Shown in pieces: positions 13,576 to 25,361 of a DNA stretch of 64,000 bases. The DNA comes from Pseudomonas syringae CC1557 (lineage in GTDB: Bacteria > Pseudomonadota > Gammaproteobacteria > Pseudomonadales > Pseudomonadaceae), in the NCBI RefSeq assembly GCF_000452705.1, contig NZ_CP007014.1, positions 1-64,000 on the forward strand. The letters run 5' to 3'. Positions within the stretch are counted from its first letter, which is position 1, and the number at the start of each line of letters is the position of its first letter. The notes under the pieces were generated by a model. It saw nothing but the letters and a program-made list of their open reading frames with translations. It did not search any database and was not told the DNA's origin. Made by a program: the position numbers and the translations under genes.

Positions 13576-15939
13576 CTAGCTGGCCGCCGCGATCAACCCG
13601 CGCCGCTCCAGCGCCACTTGCACTCCTTCTGAGCTCATCCGTACCAGGTTCACCGGGATCGATTTGGACGCAGGTGTGTTGCTGCGTTTATCCCGATTGG
13701 CCAGTGGTACCAGGCCGTTGGTTTCCGGGTAGTAAGCCGCGCAGCAGCCCTGTGGCACGTCGTAGGGGATGACCTTGAAACCCGGTGCACGACGCGGCAT
13801 GATCGGGTCGAGAGCAGTCTGGAATTCGATGTAATCGCCGGCCTTCAGCCCCAGACGTTCAATGTCCAGCGGGTTGAGCATCACCACCATGCGGTCGCCA
13901 TAGATGTCCCGGTAACGATCATCGTTGGAGTACACCGTTGTGTTGAACTGATCGTGGCTGCGGATCGTCATCAACTGCAGATGCTCTGCGCCCGGAGGCG
14001 TGTCGTCCTCGTCGTAGATCCCCTCGGGAAACAGGAAGTTGGCCTTGCCGGATTCAGTGTTCCACTTACGCTCGCGGGCCTCGTTGGGCAGGTGGAAACC
14101 GCCGGGCTCGCGGATGCGCTGATTGAAGTTATGGAACTGCTCAGGCAGTACTTCTTCGATCTTGTCGCGAATCAGGGCGTAATTGTTCACGTAGCTGTCC
14201 CAGTCCACCTTGGGATTGGGCTCGAGCGTCGCTTTGGCAATACCGGCGATGATCGCCACTTCGGAAATCAGATGTTTCGACGCAGGCTCCAGCATGCCGG
14301 TCGAGCCGTGCACCATCGACATCGAGTCTTCGACCGTAATGGTTTGTGCCACGCCGTTCTGCATGTCCAGTTCAGAACGCGCCACGCACGGCAGCAAGAA
14401 GGCTTTCTGGCCATGCACCGTTGCGCTGCGGTTGAGTTTGGTGTTGACCAGCACGGTCATTCTCAAGCGGCTGACGGTCGGGCAGATCACATCGGTATCC
14501 GGAATCGCGCGGAAGAAATTGCCGCCCATTGAAATGAGCGCTTCCACTTCGCCACGCAACAAGGCTTCGCAGGTCTCGGCCACGGCGTGTCCTTTTTTTC
14601 TGGACGCCTCGAAACCGAACACCTTGCTCATGCTGGCCAGAAACGGCTCGCCGGCTTTTTCATAGATGCCCATCGTCCTGTCGCCCTGAACGTTGGAATG
14701 CCCACGTACCGGGCAGGCTCCGGCACCAAGCTTGCCGATGTTGCCGCGTAACAGCAGCAGGTTGATGATCTGCTGCATCGCGTCGCCGCCACGCATGTGC
14801 TGTGTGACGCCCATGCCCCAGCAGCAGATGACCCCCTCTGAGCGCTTATAGACCGCTGCCACCTCTTCCATGGCCTGACGCGTCAGGCCCGAATGACGCT
14901 CGATGGTTTCCCAGGGCAACTGTCGGCAATAATCGGCGTAGTGCTCAAAACCGTGGGTGTGCTCTTCAATGAACGGCACATCCAGCACGCGTGGCAGGCC
15001 TTCCCGCTGCGCCGTGTCGTCTGCTTCGATGACGGCCTTGCAGACACCCTGCAGCGCAATCATGTCGCCGCCGATCCGGACTTGATGATATTGAGAGCTG
15101 ATCTCCACGCCGCCGCGACTGAGCATGTCGCGCGGGTCCTGTGGCGCCGCGAAACGTACCAGCGCCTTTTCGCGCAACGGGTTGAACGAGATGATGCTGG
15201 CGCCCCGGCGTGCCGCAGCATGCAGCTCGGACATCATGCGCGGGCTGTTGGTCCCGGGGTTCTGACCGATGATGAAAATCGCGTCGGCGTTCTCGAAGTC
15301 TTCCAGCGTCGTGGTGCCCTTGCCGACCCCGATCGACTCGGGCAGCGCCACGCTGGTGGTCTCATGGCACATGTTCGAACAATCTGGAAAATTGGCCATG
15401 CCGTACAGGCGGCCAAACAGCTGGTACAGAAACGCCGCTTCGTTTGAGGTGCGTCCGGAGGTGTACAGCTCCAGTTTCCACGGATCGCTCAGATTACGCA
15501 GCTCTTCACCGATCTCGGCGAACGCCTGATCCCAGGTGACGGGCAGGTATTTGTCGCTGGCCGCGTCATAGCGCATCGGTTCGCTGATACGGCCTTCTGC
15601 TTCCAGGTCGTGATCGCTCCAGGTGGCCAGCTCGCTGACCGTATGCCGGGCGAAAAACTCGGGGGTGACGCGCTTTTTGGTCGACTCCCAGGCGAGGGCC
15701 TTGGCACCGTTCTCACAGTATTCAAAGGTGTGCGGCTTCTTCGGGTCTGGCCAGGAGCAACTGGGGCAATCGAAGCCTCCGGGCTTGTTCATGGACAGCA
15801 GGGTGCGATTGCCTTTGATCAGTACATGCTGATGCAGCAAGTGTTTGTTGACGGCACTGAGTGCCGGCCAGCCGCCCGCAGCTGAGCCGTCGGTCTGTGA
15901 GCCTTGAAGCGGGGCCTGGGTATTTTTTGACTCGGACAC
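13576..15939 (-). CDS. FdhF/YdeP-family molybdopterin oxidoreductase
   Basis: A 787-residue molybdopterin enzyme related to formate dehydrogenase alpha chains and to YdeP, which is linked to acid resistance in E. coli. An N-terminal cysteine group FDCPSCSWPDP followed by CENGAKALAWE marks the YdeP branch. Cofactor-binding segments typical of the superfamily follow (GRTSNEAAFLYQLFGR, FIIGQNPGTNSPRM, CWGMGVTQHMRGG, PVRGHSNVQGDRTMG) and a C-terminal dinucleotide-binding domain. No signal peptide is seen, so it is probably cytoplasmic. The electron donor and acceptor are unknown. It stands alone, with trkA upstream on the same strand 153 bp away. Confidence 0.9.
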   Translation of the reverse strand: MSESKNTQAPLQGSQTDGSAAGGWPALSAVNKHLLHQHVLIKGNRTLLSMNKPGGFDCPSCSWPDPKKPHTFEYCENGAKALAWESTKKRVTPEFFARHTVSELATWSDHDLEAEGRISEPMRYDAASDKYLPVTWDQAFAEIGEELRNLSDPWKLELYTSGRTSNEAAFLYQLFGRLYGMANFPDCSNMCHETTSVALPESIGVGKGTTTLEDFENADAIFIIGQNPGTNSPRMMSELHAAARRGASIISFNPLREKALVRFAAPQDPRDMLSRGGVEISSQYHQVRIGGDMIALQGVCKAVIEADDTAQREGLPRVLDVPFIEEHTHGFEHYADYCRQLPWETIERHSGLTRQAMEEVAAVYKRSEGVICCWGMGVTQHMRGGDAMQQIINLLLLRGNIGKLGAGACPVRGHSNVQGDRTMGIYEKAGEPFLASMSKVFGFEASRKKGHAVAETCEALLRGEVEALISMGGNFFRAIPDTDVICPTVSRLRMTVLVNTKLNRSATVHGQKAFLLPCVARSELDMQNGVAQTITVEDSMSMVHGSTGMLEPASKHLISEVAIIAGIAKATLEPNPKVDWDSYVNNYALIRDKIEEVLPEQFHNFNQRIREPGGFHLPNEARERKWNTESGKANFLFPEGIYDEDDTPPGAEHLQLMTIRSHDQFNTTVYSNDDRYRDIYGDRMVVMLNPLDIERLGLKAGDYIEFQTALDPIMPRRAPGFKVIPYDVPQGCCAAYYPETNGLVPLANRDKRSNTPASKSIPVNLVRMSSEGVQVALERRGLIAAAS

Positions 15940-16092
15940 TGGGTGTGTTCTCCCTCATAAAGCCCGTGAGGGCATGATGCACGTGTGTCTGAGATACACG
16001 CGCCCAGAGGGAATTCGTCCGAGTCGACGAGCGTTGCCGACCGGGCAGATCGGCAAGAGGTTCAGTCAGGATGGCGCCTGTTCAGGACCTGT

Positions 16093-17466
16093 TCAGAAAA
16101 AGCTCAGCCCTACCTGAAACAGCCGCTCTACTTCGCGGATGCATTTTTTATCCACAAGAAACATGATCACGTGATCACCGGATTCGATCACGGTGATGTC
16201 GTGGGCAATCAACACCTGTTCGTCGCGGATGATCGCGCCGATTGCCGTACCGGTCGGCAGGTTGATGTCCTTGATGGCGCGGCCGACCACTTTGCTGGAT
16301 TTCGCATCGCCGTGGGCAACGATTTCGATGGCTTCCGCCGCGCCACGGCGTAGCGAGTGAACGCTGACAATATCGCCACGTCGCACGTGGGCCAGCAGCG
16401 TGCCAATGGTTGCCAGTTGCGGACTGACCGCAACGTCGATCTCGCCACCCTGCACCAGATCGACATAGGCCGGGTTGTTGATCAGCGTCATCACTTTGCG
16501 AGCGCCCAGCCGCTTGGCCAGCAGCGACGACATGATGTTGGCTTCGTCATCGTTGGTCAGGGCCAGGAACAGGTCAGTGTTGCCGATGTTTTCTTCCAGC
16601 AGCAGGTCTCGATCCGATGAGCTGCCTTGCAGCACCACCGTGCTGTCGAGGTTCTCCGACAGGTAACGACACCGCGCCGGATTCATTTCGATGATCTTGA
16701 CCTGATAACGGCTTTCGATGGCCTCGGCCAGGCGCTCACCGATGTTGCCGCCGCCAGCAATGACAATACGTTTGTAGTTCTCGTCCAGGCGCCGCAGCTC
16801 GCCCATGACAGCGCGAATGTCAGCCTTGGCAGCGATGAAAAACACCTCGTCGTCGGCCTCGATGACCGTGTCGCCATGCGGCAGTATCGCCCGGTCGCGC
16901 CGATAGATCGCCGCGATGCGGGTATCGACATTGGGCATGTGCGCTCGTAGCTGGCGCAGCGGCTGACCCACCAACGCCCCGCCGTAATAGGCTTTGACCG
17001 CGACCAGTTGCGCCTTGCCGTCGGCAAAGTCGATCACCTGCAACGCACCGGGGTATTCGATCAGCCGCTTGATGTAGTTGGTCACCACTTGTTCCGGGCT
17101 GATCAGCACATCGACCGGGATCGCGGTCTTGTCGAACAGGCCTGCGCGCGTCAGGTACGCCGCCTCCCGTATCCGTGCGATCTTGGTGGGCGTGTGGAAC
17201 AGTGTGTAGGCCACCTGGCAGGCGATCATGTTGGCTTCGTCGCTGCTGGTGACCGCCACCAGCATGTCGGCGTCGTCGGCACCTGCCTGGCGCAGCACCG
17301 CCGGATACGAACCTTTGCCCTGCACGGTACGGATGTCCAGGCGGTCGCCCAGATCGCGCAACCGGTCGCCATCGGTGTCGACCACCGTGATGTCGTTGGC
17401 TTCGCCCGCCAGATGCTCGGCCAGCGTCCCGCCCACCTGACCTGCACCCAGAATGATGATTTTCAA
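16093..17466 (-). CDS. trkA: Trk system K+ uptake regulatory protein TrkA
   Basis: TrkA is the peripheral NAD-binding subunit that gates TrkH/TrkG potassium channels. The 457-residue product has two tandem RCK modules: Rossmann motifs [13 protein letters not shown] near residue 7 and [14 protein letters not shown] near 240, each followed by a TrkA-C domain. It starts 4 bp after the rsmB stop, so it lies at the end of the fmt-rsmB-trkA operon. No trkH lies nearby. Confidence 0.97.
   Translation of the reverse strand: MKIIILGAGQVGGTLAEHLAGEANDITVVDTDGDRLRDLGDRLDIRTVQGKGSYPAVLRQAGADDADMLVAVTSSDEANMIACQVAYTLFHTPTKIARIREAAYLTRAGLFDKTAIPVDVLISPEQVVTNYIKRLIEYPGALQVIDFADGKAQLVAVKAYYGGALVGQPLRQLRAHMPNVDTRIAAIYRRDRAILPHGDTVIEADDEVFFIAAKADIRAVMGELRRLDENYKRIVIAGGGNIGERLAEAIESRYQVKIIEMNPARCRYLSENLDSTVVLQGSSSDRDLLLEENIGNTDLFLALTNDDEANIMSSLLAKRLGARKVMTLINNPAYVDLVQGGEIDVAVSPQLATIGTLLAHVRRGDIVSVHSLRRGAAEAIEIVAHGDAKSSKVVGRAIKDINLPTGTAIGAIIRDEQVLIAHDITVIESGDHVIMFLVDKKCIREVERLFQVGLSFF
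16148..16156 (+). promoter_or_regulatory. Perfect DnaA box in trkA 3' end
   Basis: TTATCCACA lies within the C-terminal codons of trkA. Confidence 0.4.
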
Positions 17467-17470
17467 CTGC

Positions 17471-18796
17471 TTACTCCCGCGCCGCCGCTATCTTGATCAG
17501 TTTGGCGTAGTAGAAACCGTCGTGGCCACCCTGCCGGGCCAGCAACTGGCGACCATGCGCCTGCTTGATGCCAGCTGCTGGCTGCCCGCCCTGCCCGGCG
17601 ATGTCCAGTTCTCTGGCCCCCGAAGTACGGGCCAGGAACGCCTCGATGACGTCGGTGTTTTCGGTCGGCAGTGTCGAACAGGTTGCGTACACCAGCATGC
17701 CGCCTACCTGCAGCGTAGGCCATAAGGCGTCGAGCAGTTCACCCTGCAAGGTCGCGAGCGCAACAATGTCGTCGGCCTGGCGGGTGAGTTTGATGTCCGG
17801 GTGGCGACGAATCACGCCGGTAGCCGAACATGGCGCGTCGAGCAGGATGCGCTGGAACGGCTGGCCGTCCCACCAGGTTGCAGTATCACGGGCGTCGGCG
17901 GCGATCAGTTCAGCGTCGAGGCCCAGACGGTCGAGGTTTTCCCGCACACGCACCAGACGCTTGGCTTCCAGATCCACTGCTACCACGCCGTTCAGTTGTG
18001 GCTGTACTTCCAGCAGATGGCAGGTCTTGCCTCCCGGCGCGCAGCAAGCGTCGAGTACACGTTGGCCGGGCGCCAGTTCCAGCAGGTCGGCGGCCAGCTG
18101 TGCGGCTTCGTCCTGAACGCTGATCCAGCCTTCGGCAAAACCGGGCAACGAGCGCACGTCACACGGCTCGGCCAGCACGATGCCGTCCTGGCTGAACGTG
18201 CAGGCGCTGGCGTCCTGCCCGGCAGTCTTCAGCAGCTCAAGGTACTGATCGCGGCTGTTGTGGCGACGGTTGACGCGCAAAATCATCGGCGGATGCGCGT
18301 TGTTGGCCGCGCAAATGGCTTCCCAGTGTTCCGGCCATGCGGCTTTCAGGGCTTTTTGCAGCCAGCGCGGGTGGGCGGTGCGTACGACAGGGTCGTGTTC
18401 GAGCTCGATCAGCAGCGCTTCGCCATCGCGTTGAGCATTGCGCAGCACGGCATTGAGCAGGCCTTTGGCCCATGGTTTTTTCAGCTTGTCGGCGCAGCCA
18501 ACGGTTTCACCGATGGCCGCATGCGCAGGGATGCGGCTGTAAAACAGCTGATAGAGGCCGACCAGCAGCAAGGCTTCGACGTCGGCATCGGCGGCCTTGA
18601 AGGGTTTTTGCAACAATTTGGCGGCCAGTGCCGACAGACGTGGCTGCCAGCGCGCCGTGCCGAACGCCAGATCCTGGGTCAGGCCACGATCACGCAGCTC
18701 GACCTTGTCCAGTTGGGTCGGCAGCGAGCTGTTCAGCGACGCCTTGCCGCTGAGCACGGCAGCCAGTGCCTTGGCGGCGGCCAGACGCGGGTTCAT
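17471..18796 (-). CDS. rsmB: 16S rRNA (cytosine-967-C5) methyltransferase
   Basis: RsmB (Sun/RrmB) methylates C967 of 16S rRNA. The 441-residue protein has an N-terminal NusB-like RNA-binding region, the SAM motif [17 protein letters not shown], and the two m5C-methyltransferase cysteines in [17 protein letters not shown] and [11 protein letters not shown]. Its start overlaps the fmt stop by 4 bp. Confidence 0.97.
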   Translation of the reverse strand: MNPRLAAAKALAAVLSGKASLNSSLPTQLDKVELRDRGLTQDLAFGTARWQPRLSALAAKLLQKPFKAADADVEALLLVGLYQLFYSRIPAHAAIGETVGCADKLKKPWAKGLLNAVLRNAQRDGEALLIELEHDPVVRTAHPRWLQKALKAAWPEHWEAICAANNAHPPMILRVNRRHNSRDQYLELLKTAGQDASACTFSQDGIVLAEPCDVRSLPGFAEGWISVQDEAAQLAADLLELAPGQRVLDACCAPGGKTCHLLEVQPQLNGVVAVDLEAKRLVRVRENLDRLGLDAELIAADARDTATWWDGQPFQRILLDAPCSATGVIRRHPDIKLTRQADDIVALATLQGELLDALWPTLQVGGMLVYATCSTLPTENTDVIEAFLARTSGARELDIAGQGGQPAAGIKQAHGRQLLARQGGHDGFYYAKLIKIAAARE

Positions 18797-19737
18797 TGGC
18801 CGAGCACCGTACCGATGGCGAATTTCTCGCGGCGGCTGTTGAACAGGTCAGCGAAGTTCAACGGTTTGCCGCCCGGCAGTTGCAGGCGGGTCAAACGCAG
18901 CGCGTTCTCGCCGCACGCGACGATCAGGCCGTCCTTGCTGGCGCTGAGGATAGTCCCCGGTGCGCCCTGCCCTTCGGCGAGATCGGCCGCCAGCACTTTC
19001 AAGGTTTCTTCGTTCAGCGTGCTGTGGCAGATCGGCCACGGGTTGAAAGCACGGACCAGACGCTCCAGCTCATCCGCCGGACGGCTCCAGTCGAGGCGCG
19101 CTTCATCCTTGTTCAATTTGTGAGCGTAATTGGCAAGACTGTCGTCCTGAACCTCGCCGACCAGCGAACCGTCCGCCAGACCGGCAATAGCCTGCAACAC
19201 AGCGGGTGGGCCGAGTTCGGCCAAGCGGTCATGCAGCGTGCCGCCGGTATCCTGCGCGGTGATCGGTGTTATGGCCTTGAGCAGCATCGGCCCGGTGTCC
19301 AGACCCGCTTCCATGCGCATCACGGTCACGCCACTTTCAGCATCACCGGCCTGCACGGCACGCTGAATCGGCGCTGCTCCTCGCCAGCGCGGCAGCAGCG
19401 ACGCGTGGCTGTTGATGCAGCCCAGACGCGGAATATCCAGCACCACCTGCGGCAGGATCAGGCCGTAGGCGACCACCACCATCAAGTCTGGTTTGAGCGC
19501 TGCCAGTTCGGCCTGCGCAGCAGGATCACGCAGCGTTGGCGGCTGCATCACAGGTACATCATGTTGCAGCGCCAGTTGTTTGACCGGGCTGGGCATCAGC
19601 TTTTGTCCACGACCGGCCGGGCGATCAGGCTGGGTGTACACAGCCACGATCTGGTGAGGGCTGTCGAGCAGGGCCTTGAGGTGTTCGGCGGCAAATTCCG
19701 GGGTGCCGGCGAAGACGATGCGCAGTGGCTCAGTCAT
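18793..19737 (-). CDS. fmt: Methionyl-tRNA formyltransferase
   Basis: Fmt formylates initiator Met-tRNA using 10-formyl-THF. The ATG at 19737 gives 314 residues starting [21 protein letters not shown]; a longer frame would begin inside the upstream hairpin and is rejected. Catalytic-site segments are [20 protein letters not shown] and [17 protein letters not shown]. It is followed by rsmB with a 4-bp overlap and preceded by def, the enzyme acting on the same formyl group later. Confidence 0.97.
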   Translation of the reverse strand: MTEPLRIVFAGTPEFAAEHLKALLDSPHQIVAVYTQPDRPAGRGQKLMPSPVKQLALQHDVPVMQPPTLRDPAAQAELAALKPDLMVVVAYGLILPQVVLDIPRLGCINSHASLLPRWRGAAPIQRAVQAGDAESGVTVMRMEAGLDTGPMLLKAITPITAQDTGGTLHDRLAELGPPAVLQAIAGLADGSLVGEVQDDSLANYAHKLNKDEARLDWSRPADELERLVRAFNPWPICHSTLNEETLKVLAADLAEGQGAPGTILSASKDGLIVACGENALRLTRLQLPGGKPLNFADLFNSRREKFAIGTVLGQ

Positions 19738-19757
19738 GGAGTTCTCGTTATGAAAAA

Positions 19758-19784
19758 ACAAAAAGGCCTTATGCAGGCCTTTTG
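19758..19784. terminator. Hairpin with T run between def and fmt
   Basis: A 9-bp stem, AAAAGGCCT paired with AGGCCTTTT around a 5-nt loop, is followed on the minus strand by a T-rich tract. It would stop or attenuate transcription leaving def, just upstream of the fmt start, so def and fmt may be only partly coupled. Confidence 0.7.
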
Positions 19785-19797
19785 GGGTAACCACGGA

Positions 19798-20304
19798 TCA
19801 GGCGTTGAGCTTGTGCTGCTTTTCGAGCTTTTTCTTGATCCGGTCACGCTTGAGGTTGGACAGGTAATCGACGAACAGCTTGCCGTTCAGGTGATCGCAC
19901 TCGTGCTGAATGCAGATCGCGAGCAGGCCTTCGGCAACCAGCTCGTAAGGCTTGCCGTCGCGGTCGAGGGCTTTGACGCGAATTTTTTGCGGGCGGTCGA
20001 CGTTTTCGTAGAAACCCGGCACCGACAGGCAGCCTTCCTGATACTGATCCATTTCATCGGTCAGTTTTTCGATCTCAGGATTGATGAGGACCATGGGTTC
20101 GCTGCGGTCTTCACTGAGGTCCATGACGACCACGCGCTTGTGGACGTTGACCTGCGTCGCGGCCAAGCCGATGCCTGGCGCTTCGTACATGGTTTCAAAC
20201 ATGTCGTCGACCAACTGGCGAATGCCGTCGTCTACCATCGCCACAGGTTTGGCGATGGTGCGCAGGCGCGAATCGGGAAATTCGAGGATGTTTAGAATGG
20301 CCAT
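19798..20304 (-). CDS. def: Peptide deformylase
   Basis: Def removes the formyl group from new proteins. The 168-residue metalloenzyme shows all three motifs: [17 protein letters not shown] (metal Cys) and QHECDHLNG (HExxH, two metal His). Product length is typical. It is divergent from the LysM gene, with a 124-bp shared promoter region. Confidence 0.98.
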   Translation of the reverse strand: MAILNILEFPDSRLRTIAKPVAMVDDGIRQLVDDMFETMYEAPGIGLAATQVNVHKRVVVMDLSEDRSEPMVLINPEIEKLTDEMDQYQEGCLSVPGFYENVDRPQKIRVKALDRDGKPYELVAEGLLAICIQHECDHLNGKLFVDYLSNLKRDRIKKKLEKQHKLNA

Positions 20305-20428
20305 ATACGTAAGAGCTGCACTGTTAAGGTAAAGTCAGGGTCGGGTGCCGGGCTCGGGATTCAAGGCAGGCAGCCCATGATGGGACTCTAGGGTTCACGC
20401 AAGGCAACATGATAAAGGGATTCACCGC

Positions 20429-21454
20429 ATGAGGAAATCACTACTCGCCCTGCTGTTCCTGACCGCCAGCGGTCTTGCCCAGGCGCAAGTGCAACTCAGG
20501 GAAGGCTATCCGCAGAGCTACACGGTCGTCGCCGGAGACACGCTTTGGGATATTTCCGGCAAGTTTTTGCGCGAACCGTGGAAATGGCGCGAGATCTGGC
20601 GAGCCAATCCGCAAGTTCGCGATCCCGACCTGATCTACCCCGGCGACACCCTTGCGCTGACTTGGGTCGATGGTCAGCCGCGTGTGACGCTCAATCGTGG
20701 CGAGTCGCGTGGCACCATTAAATTGTCACCGCGTGTGCGTAGCACGCCGACGGTCGAGGCCATCCCGAGCATCCCGCTGGGTGCGATCAACGCATTCCTG
20801 ATCAGCAACCGTATCGTCGACAGTGCAGAGCAGTTCGACCGAGCGCCGTACATCGTCGCCGGCAATGCCGAGCGCGTGCTCAGCGGTGCGGGTGATCGCG
20901 CCTATGCGCGCGGCAGGCTGGACCCGGCCCACTCCGTCTACGGTATTTTTCGTCAGGGCAAGGTTTACGTTGATCCGCAGACCAATGAGGTGCTGGGAAT
21001 CAACGCCGATGATGTCGGCAGCGCTGAGGTGATTGCCGCTGAGGGCGACATTTCGACCCTGACGTTGCAGCGTACCACCCAGGAAGTGCGGCCCGGCGAT
21101 CGCCTGTTCGCCAGCGAAGAGCGGGCCATCAACTCGACCTTCCTGCCCAGCGCTCCGCAGGCTCCGATAGACGGTTTGATTCTGGATGTGCCACGTGGAG
21201 TGACTCAGGTTGGTGTGATGGACGTGGTCACCTTGAACAAAGGCAAGCGTGACGGCCTGACCGAAGGCAACGTGCTGGCGATCTACAAGACCAGCGAAAC
21301 AGTGCGCGACCGGGTCACGGGCGACTACGTGAAAATCCCCGACGAACCGGCTGGCCTGCTGATGGTTTTCCGCACCTACGACAAGCTTAGTTACGCCTTG
21401 GTCCTGCAAGCCAACCGATCTTTGGCCATCATGGACAAGGTTCGTAACCCGTAG
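20429..21454 (+). CDS. LysM-domain periplasmic protein
   Basis: A 341-residue exported protein: a signal peptide (about 1-20, MRKSLLALLFLTASGLAQA) followed by one LysM peptidoglycan-binding domain (about 31-75, YTVVAGDTLWDISGKF to LIYPGDTL). The rest has no catalytic motif I recognise. It belongs to the conserved Pseudomonas gene that always precedes dprA. It probably binds the cell wall; its function is unknown. Confidence 0.92.
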   Translation: MRKSLLALLFLTASGLAQAQVQLREGYPQSYTVVAGDTLWDISGKFLREPWKWREIWRANPQVRDPDLIYPGDTLALTWVDGQPRVTLNRGESRGTIKLSPRVRSTPTVEAIPSIPLGAINAFLISNRIVDSAEQFDRAPYIVAGNAERVLSGAGDRAYARGRLDPAHSVYGIFRQGKVYVDPQTNEVLGINADDVGSAEVIAAEGDISTLTLQRTTQEVRPGDRLFASEERAINSTFLPSAPQAPIDGLILDVPRGVTQVGVMDVVTLNKGKRDGLTEGNVLAIYKTSETVRDRVTGDYVKIPDEPAGLLMVFRTYDKLSYALVLQANRSLAIMDKVRNP

Positions 21455-21523
21455 ACGTATGTTTCAGTTCTGGCACGGATCTGTATGCCGCGCGAGCCAG
21501 TTATCAAATTGTTGTCAACAGAG

Positions 21524-21532
21524 TTATCCACA
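21524..21532 (+). promoter_or_regulatory. Perfect DnaA box upstream of dprA
   Basis: TTATCCACA lies in the 123-bp gap between the LysM gene and dprA, 46 bp before the dprA ATG. Its position near a promoter makes transcriptional control by DnaA conceivable. Confidence 0.5.
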
Positions 21533-21577
21533 GGTTTGCGCATCATTTGAGATGCGTAATGGATCAGGGACGATCTC

Positions 21578-22693
21578 ATGCCATTGTTCGAAAAAGCCCT
21601 CTCTTCGCCAGCAGAGCTGGAAGCGCGTTTGCGCATACATCGCTTGCCTGAAGTTGGACCGAAACGCTTTTCCAGGCTTATCGATGCGTTTGGTTCTGCC
21701 TCCTCGGCACTGAACGCACCTGCCAGTGCATGGCGTGCGCTGGGCATTCCGAGTGCCTGTGCCGAGGCCCGTCGTGAGGCCTCAGTACGCGATGGCGCGA
21801 GCGCTGCCCTGGCCTGGCTTGAGCGTCCGGGCCAGTATTTGCTGATGTGGGACGACCCTTGCTACCCCGCGCTGCTGGCCGAGATTGCCGATCCGCCGCC
21901 GCTGATTTTTATCGCTGGCGACCCTTCCATTCTCGAACGTCCGCAGCTGGGTATGGTAGGCAGTCGTCGCGCCTCCCGGCCCGGACTGGATACCGCCAGG
22001 GCGTTTGCGCGCAGCCTGGCAGGTGCCGGTTTTGTGATCACCAGCGGTCTGGCCCGCGGTATTGACGGCGCCGCGCATCAGGGCGCACTGGATGTCGGTG
22101 GGCATACAATCGGCGTGCTGGGCACCGGGCTTGAAAAACTTTATCCACAGCAGCATCGCGCACTCGCAGCACAGATGGCGGCACAGGGCGGCGCAGTGAT
22201 TTCCGAGTTCCCGCTGGACGCCGGACCACAGCCCAGCAACTTCCCGCGTCGCAACCGGATCATCAGCGGCCTGTCACTTGGCGTGCTGGTGGTCGAGGCC
22301 AGCGTCGCCAGCGGATCATTGATAACAGCCCGGCTGGCAGCCGAACAGGGTCGCGAGGTTTATGCGATACCAGGCTCGATTCATCACCCTGGCGCCAAGG
22401 GTTGCCACCAACTGATACGTGACGGCGCAACGCTGGTCGAGACCGTCGATCACATTCTTGAAGGCCTGCAGCACTGGAAGAGCGTAGCGCCCGGTTCTGC
22501 GCCTGAGCCTGCACAACCCAAGCCTTGTGATCATCCGCTGCTGGCGCTGTTGCACGCCGCGCCACATACCAGCGAAGGGCTGTCGGTATCCAGCGGTTGG
22601 CCGTTGCCCAAGGTATTGGCAGGCCTGACCGAGCTGGAACTGGACGGAAGAATAAGCTGTGAAGCGGGACGATGGTTCGCCAGCGCGCCCTGA
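21578..22693 (+). CDS. dprA: DNA processing protein DprA (Smf)
   Basis: DprA binds incoming single-stranded DNA and loads RecA during natural transformation. The 371-residue product has an N-terminal SAM-like/HhH region, the Rossmann-like core with [38 protein letters not shown] and [13 protein letters not shown], and a C-terminal winged-helix region after about residue 300. It precedes tsaC by 38 bp. It carries a perfect DnaA box at 22141. Confidence 0.96.
   Translation: MPLFEKALSSPAELEARLRIHRLPEVGPKRFSRLIDAFGSASSALNAPASAWRALGIPSACAEARREASVRDGASAALAWLERPGQYLLMWDDPCYPALLAEIADPPPLIFIAGDPSILERPQLGMVGSRRASRPGLDTARAFARSLAGAGFVITSGLARGIDGAAHQGALDVGGHTIGVLGTGLEKLYPQQHRALAAQMAAQGGAVISEFPLDAGPQPSNFPRRNRIISGLSLGVLVVEASVASGSLITARLAAEQGREVYAIPGSIHHPGAKGCHQLIRDGATLVETVDHILEGLQHWKSVAPGSAPEPAQPKPCDHPLLALLHAAPHTSEGLSVSSGWPLPKVLAGLTELELDGRISCEAGRWFASAP
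22141..22149 (+). promoter_or_regulatory. Perfect DnaA box in dprA
   Basis: TTATCCACA lies within dprA, 617 bp from the box upstream of the gene. Confidence 0.4.
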
Positions 22694-22731
22694 GGTTAAA
22701 CTGCGGCCAGGATCCAGTGGAGAGACAGAAA

Positions 22732-23289
22732 ATGGTCAGCAGTTGGCGTGTGCAGCAAGCCGCTCAGAATATTCGAGCCGGTGCGGTGATTGCCTACCCG
22801 ACCGAAGCAGTCTGGGGGCTGGGGTGCGATCCGTGGGATGAAGAAGCGGTTTATCGGCTGCTGGCGATCAAATCCCGGCCGGTGGAAAAAGGCCTGATCC
22901 TGATCGCTGACAACATTCGCCAGTTCGACTTTCTGTTCGAAGACTTCCCCGAGTTATGGCTCGACCGCATGGCCAGCACCTGGCCGGGGCCTAATACCTG
23001 GCTGGTGCCGCATCAGAACCTGTTGCCCGAGTGGATCACCGGTATTCACGAAACCGTGGCGTTGCGTGTCACCGATCACCCGACCGTACGTGAGTTGTGC
23101 GCGCTGGTCGGCCCGTTGATCTCGACATCAGCCAATCCTGCGGGACGTCCGGCGGCGCGTTCGCGGTTGCGCGTCGAGCAGTACTTTCGCGGTCAGATCG
23201 ACGGCGTGCTCGGCGGCAGCCTGGGCGGCCGCCGAAACCCCAGCGTGATCCGTGACATCGCAACCGGTCAGGTCATGCGCGCTGGCTAA
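22732..23289 (+). CDS. tsaC: Threonylcarbamoyl-AMP synthase
   Basis: TsaC (YrdC) makes the threonylcarbamoyl-AMP needed for t6A37 in ANN-decoding tRNAs. The ATG at 22732 gives 185 residues ([34 protein letters not shown]), the standard length, with a GGAGAGA ribosome binding site upstream. The frame opening at 22672 overlaps dprA and is not used. Family motifs are [18 protein letters not shown] and [12 protein letters not shown]. Confidence 0.97.
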   Translation: MVSSWRVQQAAQNIRAGAVIAYPTEAVWGLGCDPWDEEAVYRLLAIKSRPVEKGLILIADNIRQFDFLFEDFPELWLDRMASTWPGPNTWLVPHQNLLPEWITGIHETVALRVTDHPTVRELCALVGPLISTSANPAGRPAARSRLRVEQYFRGQIDGVLGGSLGGRRNPSVIRDIATGQVMRAG

Positions 23290-23299
23290 AGCAGATGGC

Positions 23300-24277
23300 T
23301 CACGGAATCAGAATGGTCGAGCCCGTCGTGCGTCGGGCTGACAGCTCGATGTGCGCTTGTGCGGCATCCTTGAGGGCGTATTGCTGAATGCCGTCGACCT
23401 TGAGTTTGCCGCTGGCGAGCATGTCAAACAGCTCGTCGGCCATGGTTTGAAGGTTCTGTGCGTTATTGGCGTAGCTGCCCAGTGTCGGACGCGTGACGTA
23501 CACCGAGCCCTTCTGCGCCAGAATGCCCAGGTTCACGCCTGCAACCGGCCCTGACGCATTGCCGAAACTTACCACCAGCCCGCGCTGCGCCACGCTGTCG
23601 AGCGACGTCAGCCAGGTGTCCTGCCCCACGCCGTCGTAGACCACCGGGCATTTCTTGCCGTCGGTCAGTTCCATTACACGTTTGGCGACATCTTCATGGC
23701 TGTAATCAATCGTCTCCCAGGCACCGAGCGCCTTGGCGTGGGCCGCCTTCTCCGGCGAACTGACCGTGCCGATCAGCTTCGCACCCAGCGCCTTGGCCCA
23801 TTGGCAGGCCAGCGAGCCGACACCGCCAGCCGCCGCATGAAACAGAATGATCTCGCCCGGTTTCACCTGATAGGTTTGACGCAGCAGATACTGCACGGTC
23901 AGGCCCTTGAGCATCAGCGCAGCGGCCTGCTCGAAACTCACCGAGTCGGTCAGCTTGACCAGATTCGCCTCGGGCAGCACGTGTACTTCGCTATACGCCC
24001 CCAGCGGCCCGGTGCCGTAAGCGACACGGTCACCGACTTTGAAGCGCGTCACCTCAGCGCCCACCGCCTCGATCACACCGGCACCTTCAGCGCCCAGACC
24101 GGATGGCAAAGAAGGCGCCGGATACAACCCGCTGCGGTAATAGGTATCGATGAAGTTCAGGCCGATGGCCTTGTTACGCACACCCACCGCCTGCGGCCCC
24201 GGAGCCTCTGGCTCGAAATCGACATAGTCAAGAACCTCGGGTCCTCCGACAGTGCTGAACTGGATACGCTTTGCCAT
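23300..24277 (-). CDS. qor: NADPH:quinone oxidoreductase (QOR type)
   Basis: A 325-residue zinc-independent member of the medium-chain dehydrogenase family that reduces quinones with NADPH. Features include the start MAKRIQFSTVGGPEVLDYVDFE, the substrate-side NFIDTYYRSGLYP and the nucleotide-binding AAAGGVGSLACQWAKALGAKLIGTVSS. It converges with tsaC and is divergent from hemF, with 169 bp between starts. Confidence 0.94.
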   Translation of the reverse strand: MAKRIQFSTVGGPEVLDYVDFEPEAPGPQAVGVRNKAIGLNFIDTYYRSGLYPAPSLPSGLGAEGAGVIEAVGAEVTRFKVGDRVAYGTGPLGAYSEVHVLPEANLVKLTDSVSFEQAAALMLKGLTVQYLLRQTYQVKPGEIILFHAAAGGVGSLACQWAKALGAKLIGTVSSPEKAAHAKALGAWETIDYSHEDVAKRVMELTDGKKCPVVYDGVGQDTWLTSLDSVAQRGLVVSFGNASGPVAGVNLGILAQKGSVYVTRPTLGSYANNAQNLQTMADELFDMLASGKLKVDGIQQYALKDAAQAHIELSARRTTGSTILIP

Positions 24278-24437
24278 GTGCTCTCTCCTTGATGGTTAAA
24301 GGGCTGCGAAAAGACCCTATCGGACTCCTTCGCCCGACCTTCGTCAACTGCCAGCCCGCTCTGCCGATGGTATGCTACGCGCCAATTTGCCTGCGCCCCC
24401 TTTGTACCGGGGACCAGCCGTTTGACGTCAGCCGTAA

Positions 24438-25360
<923 letters not shown>

Positions 25361-25361
<1 letters not shown>
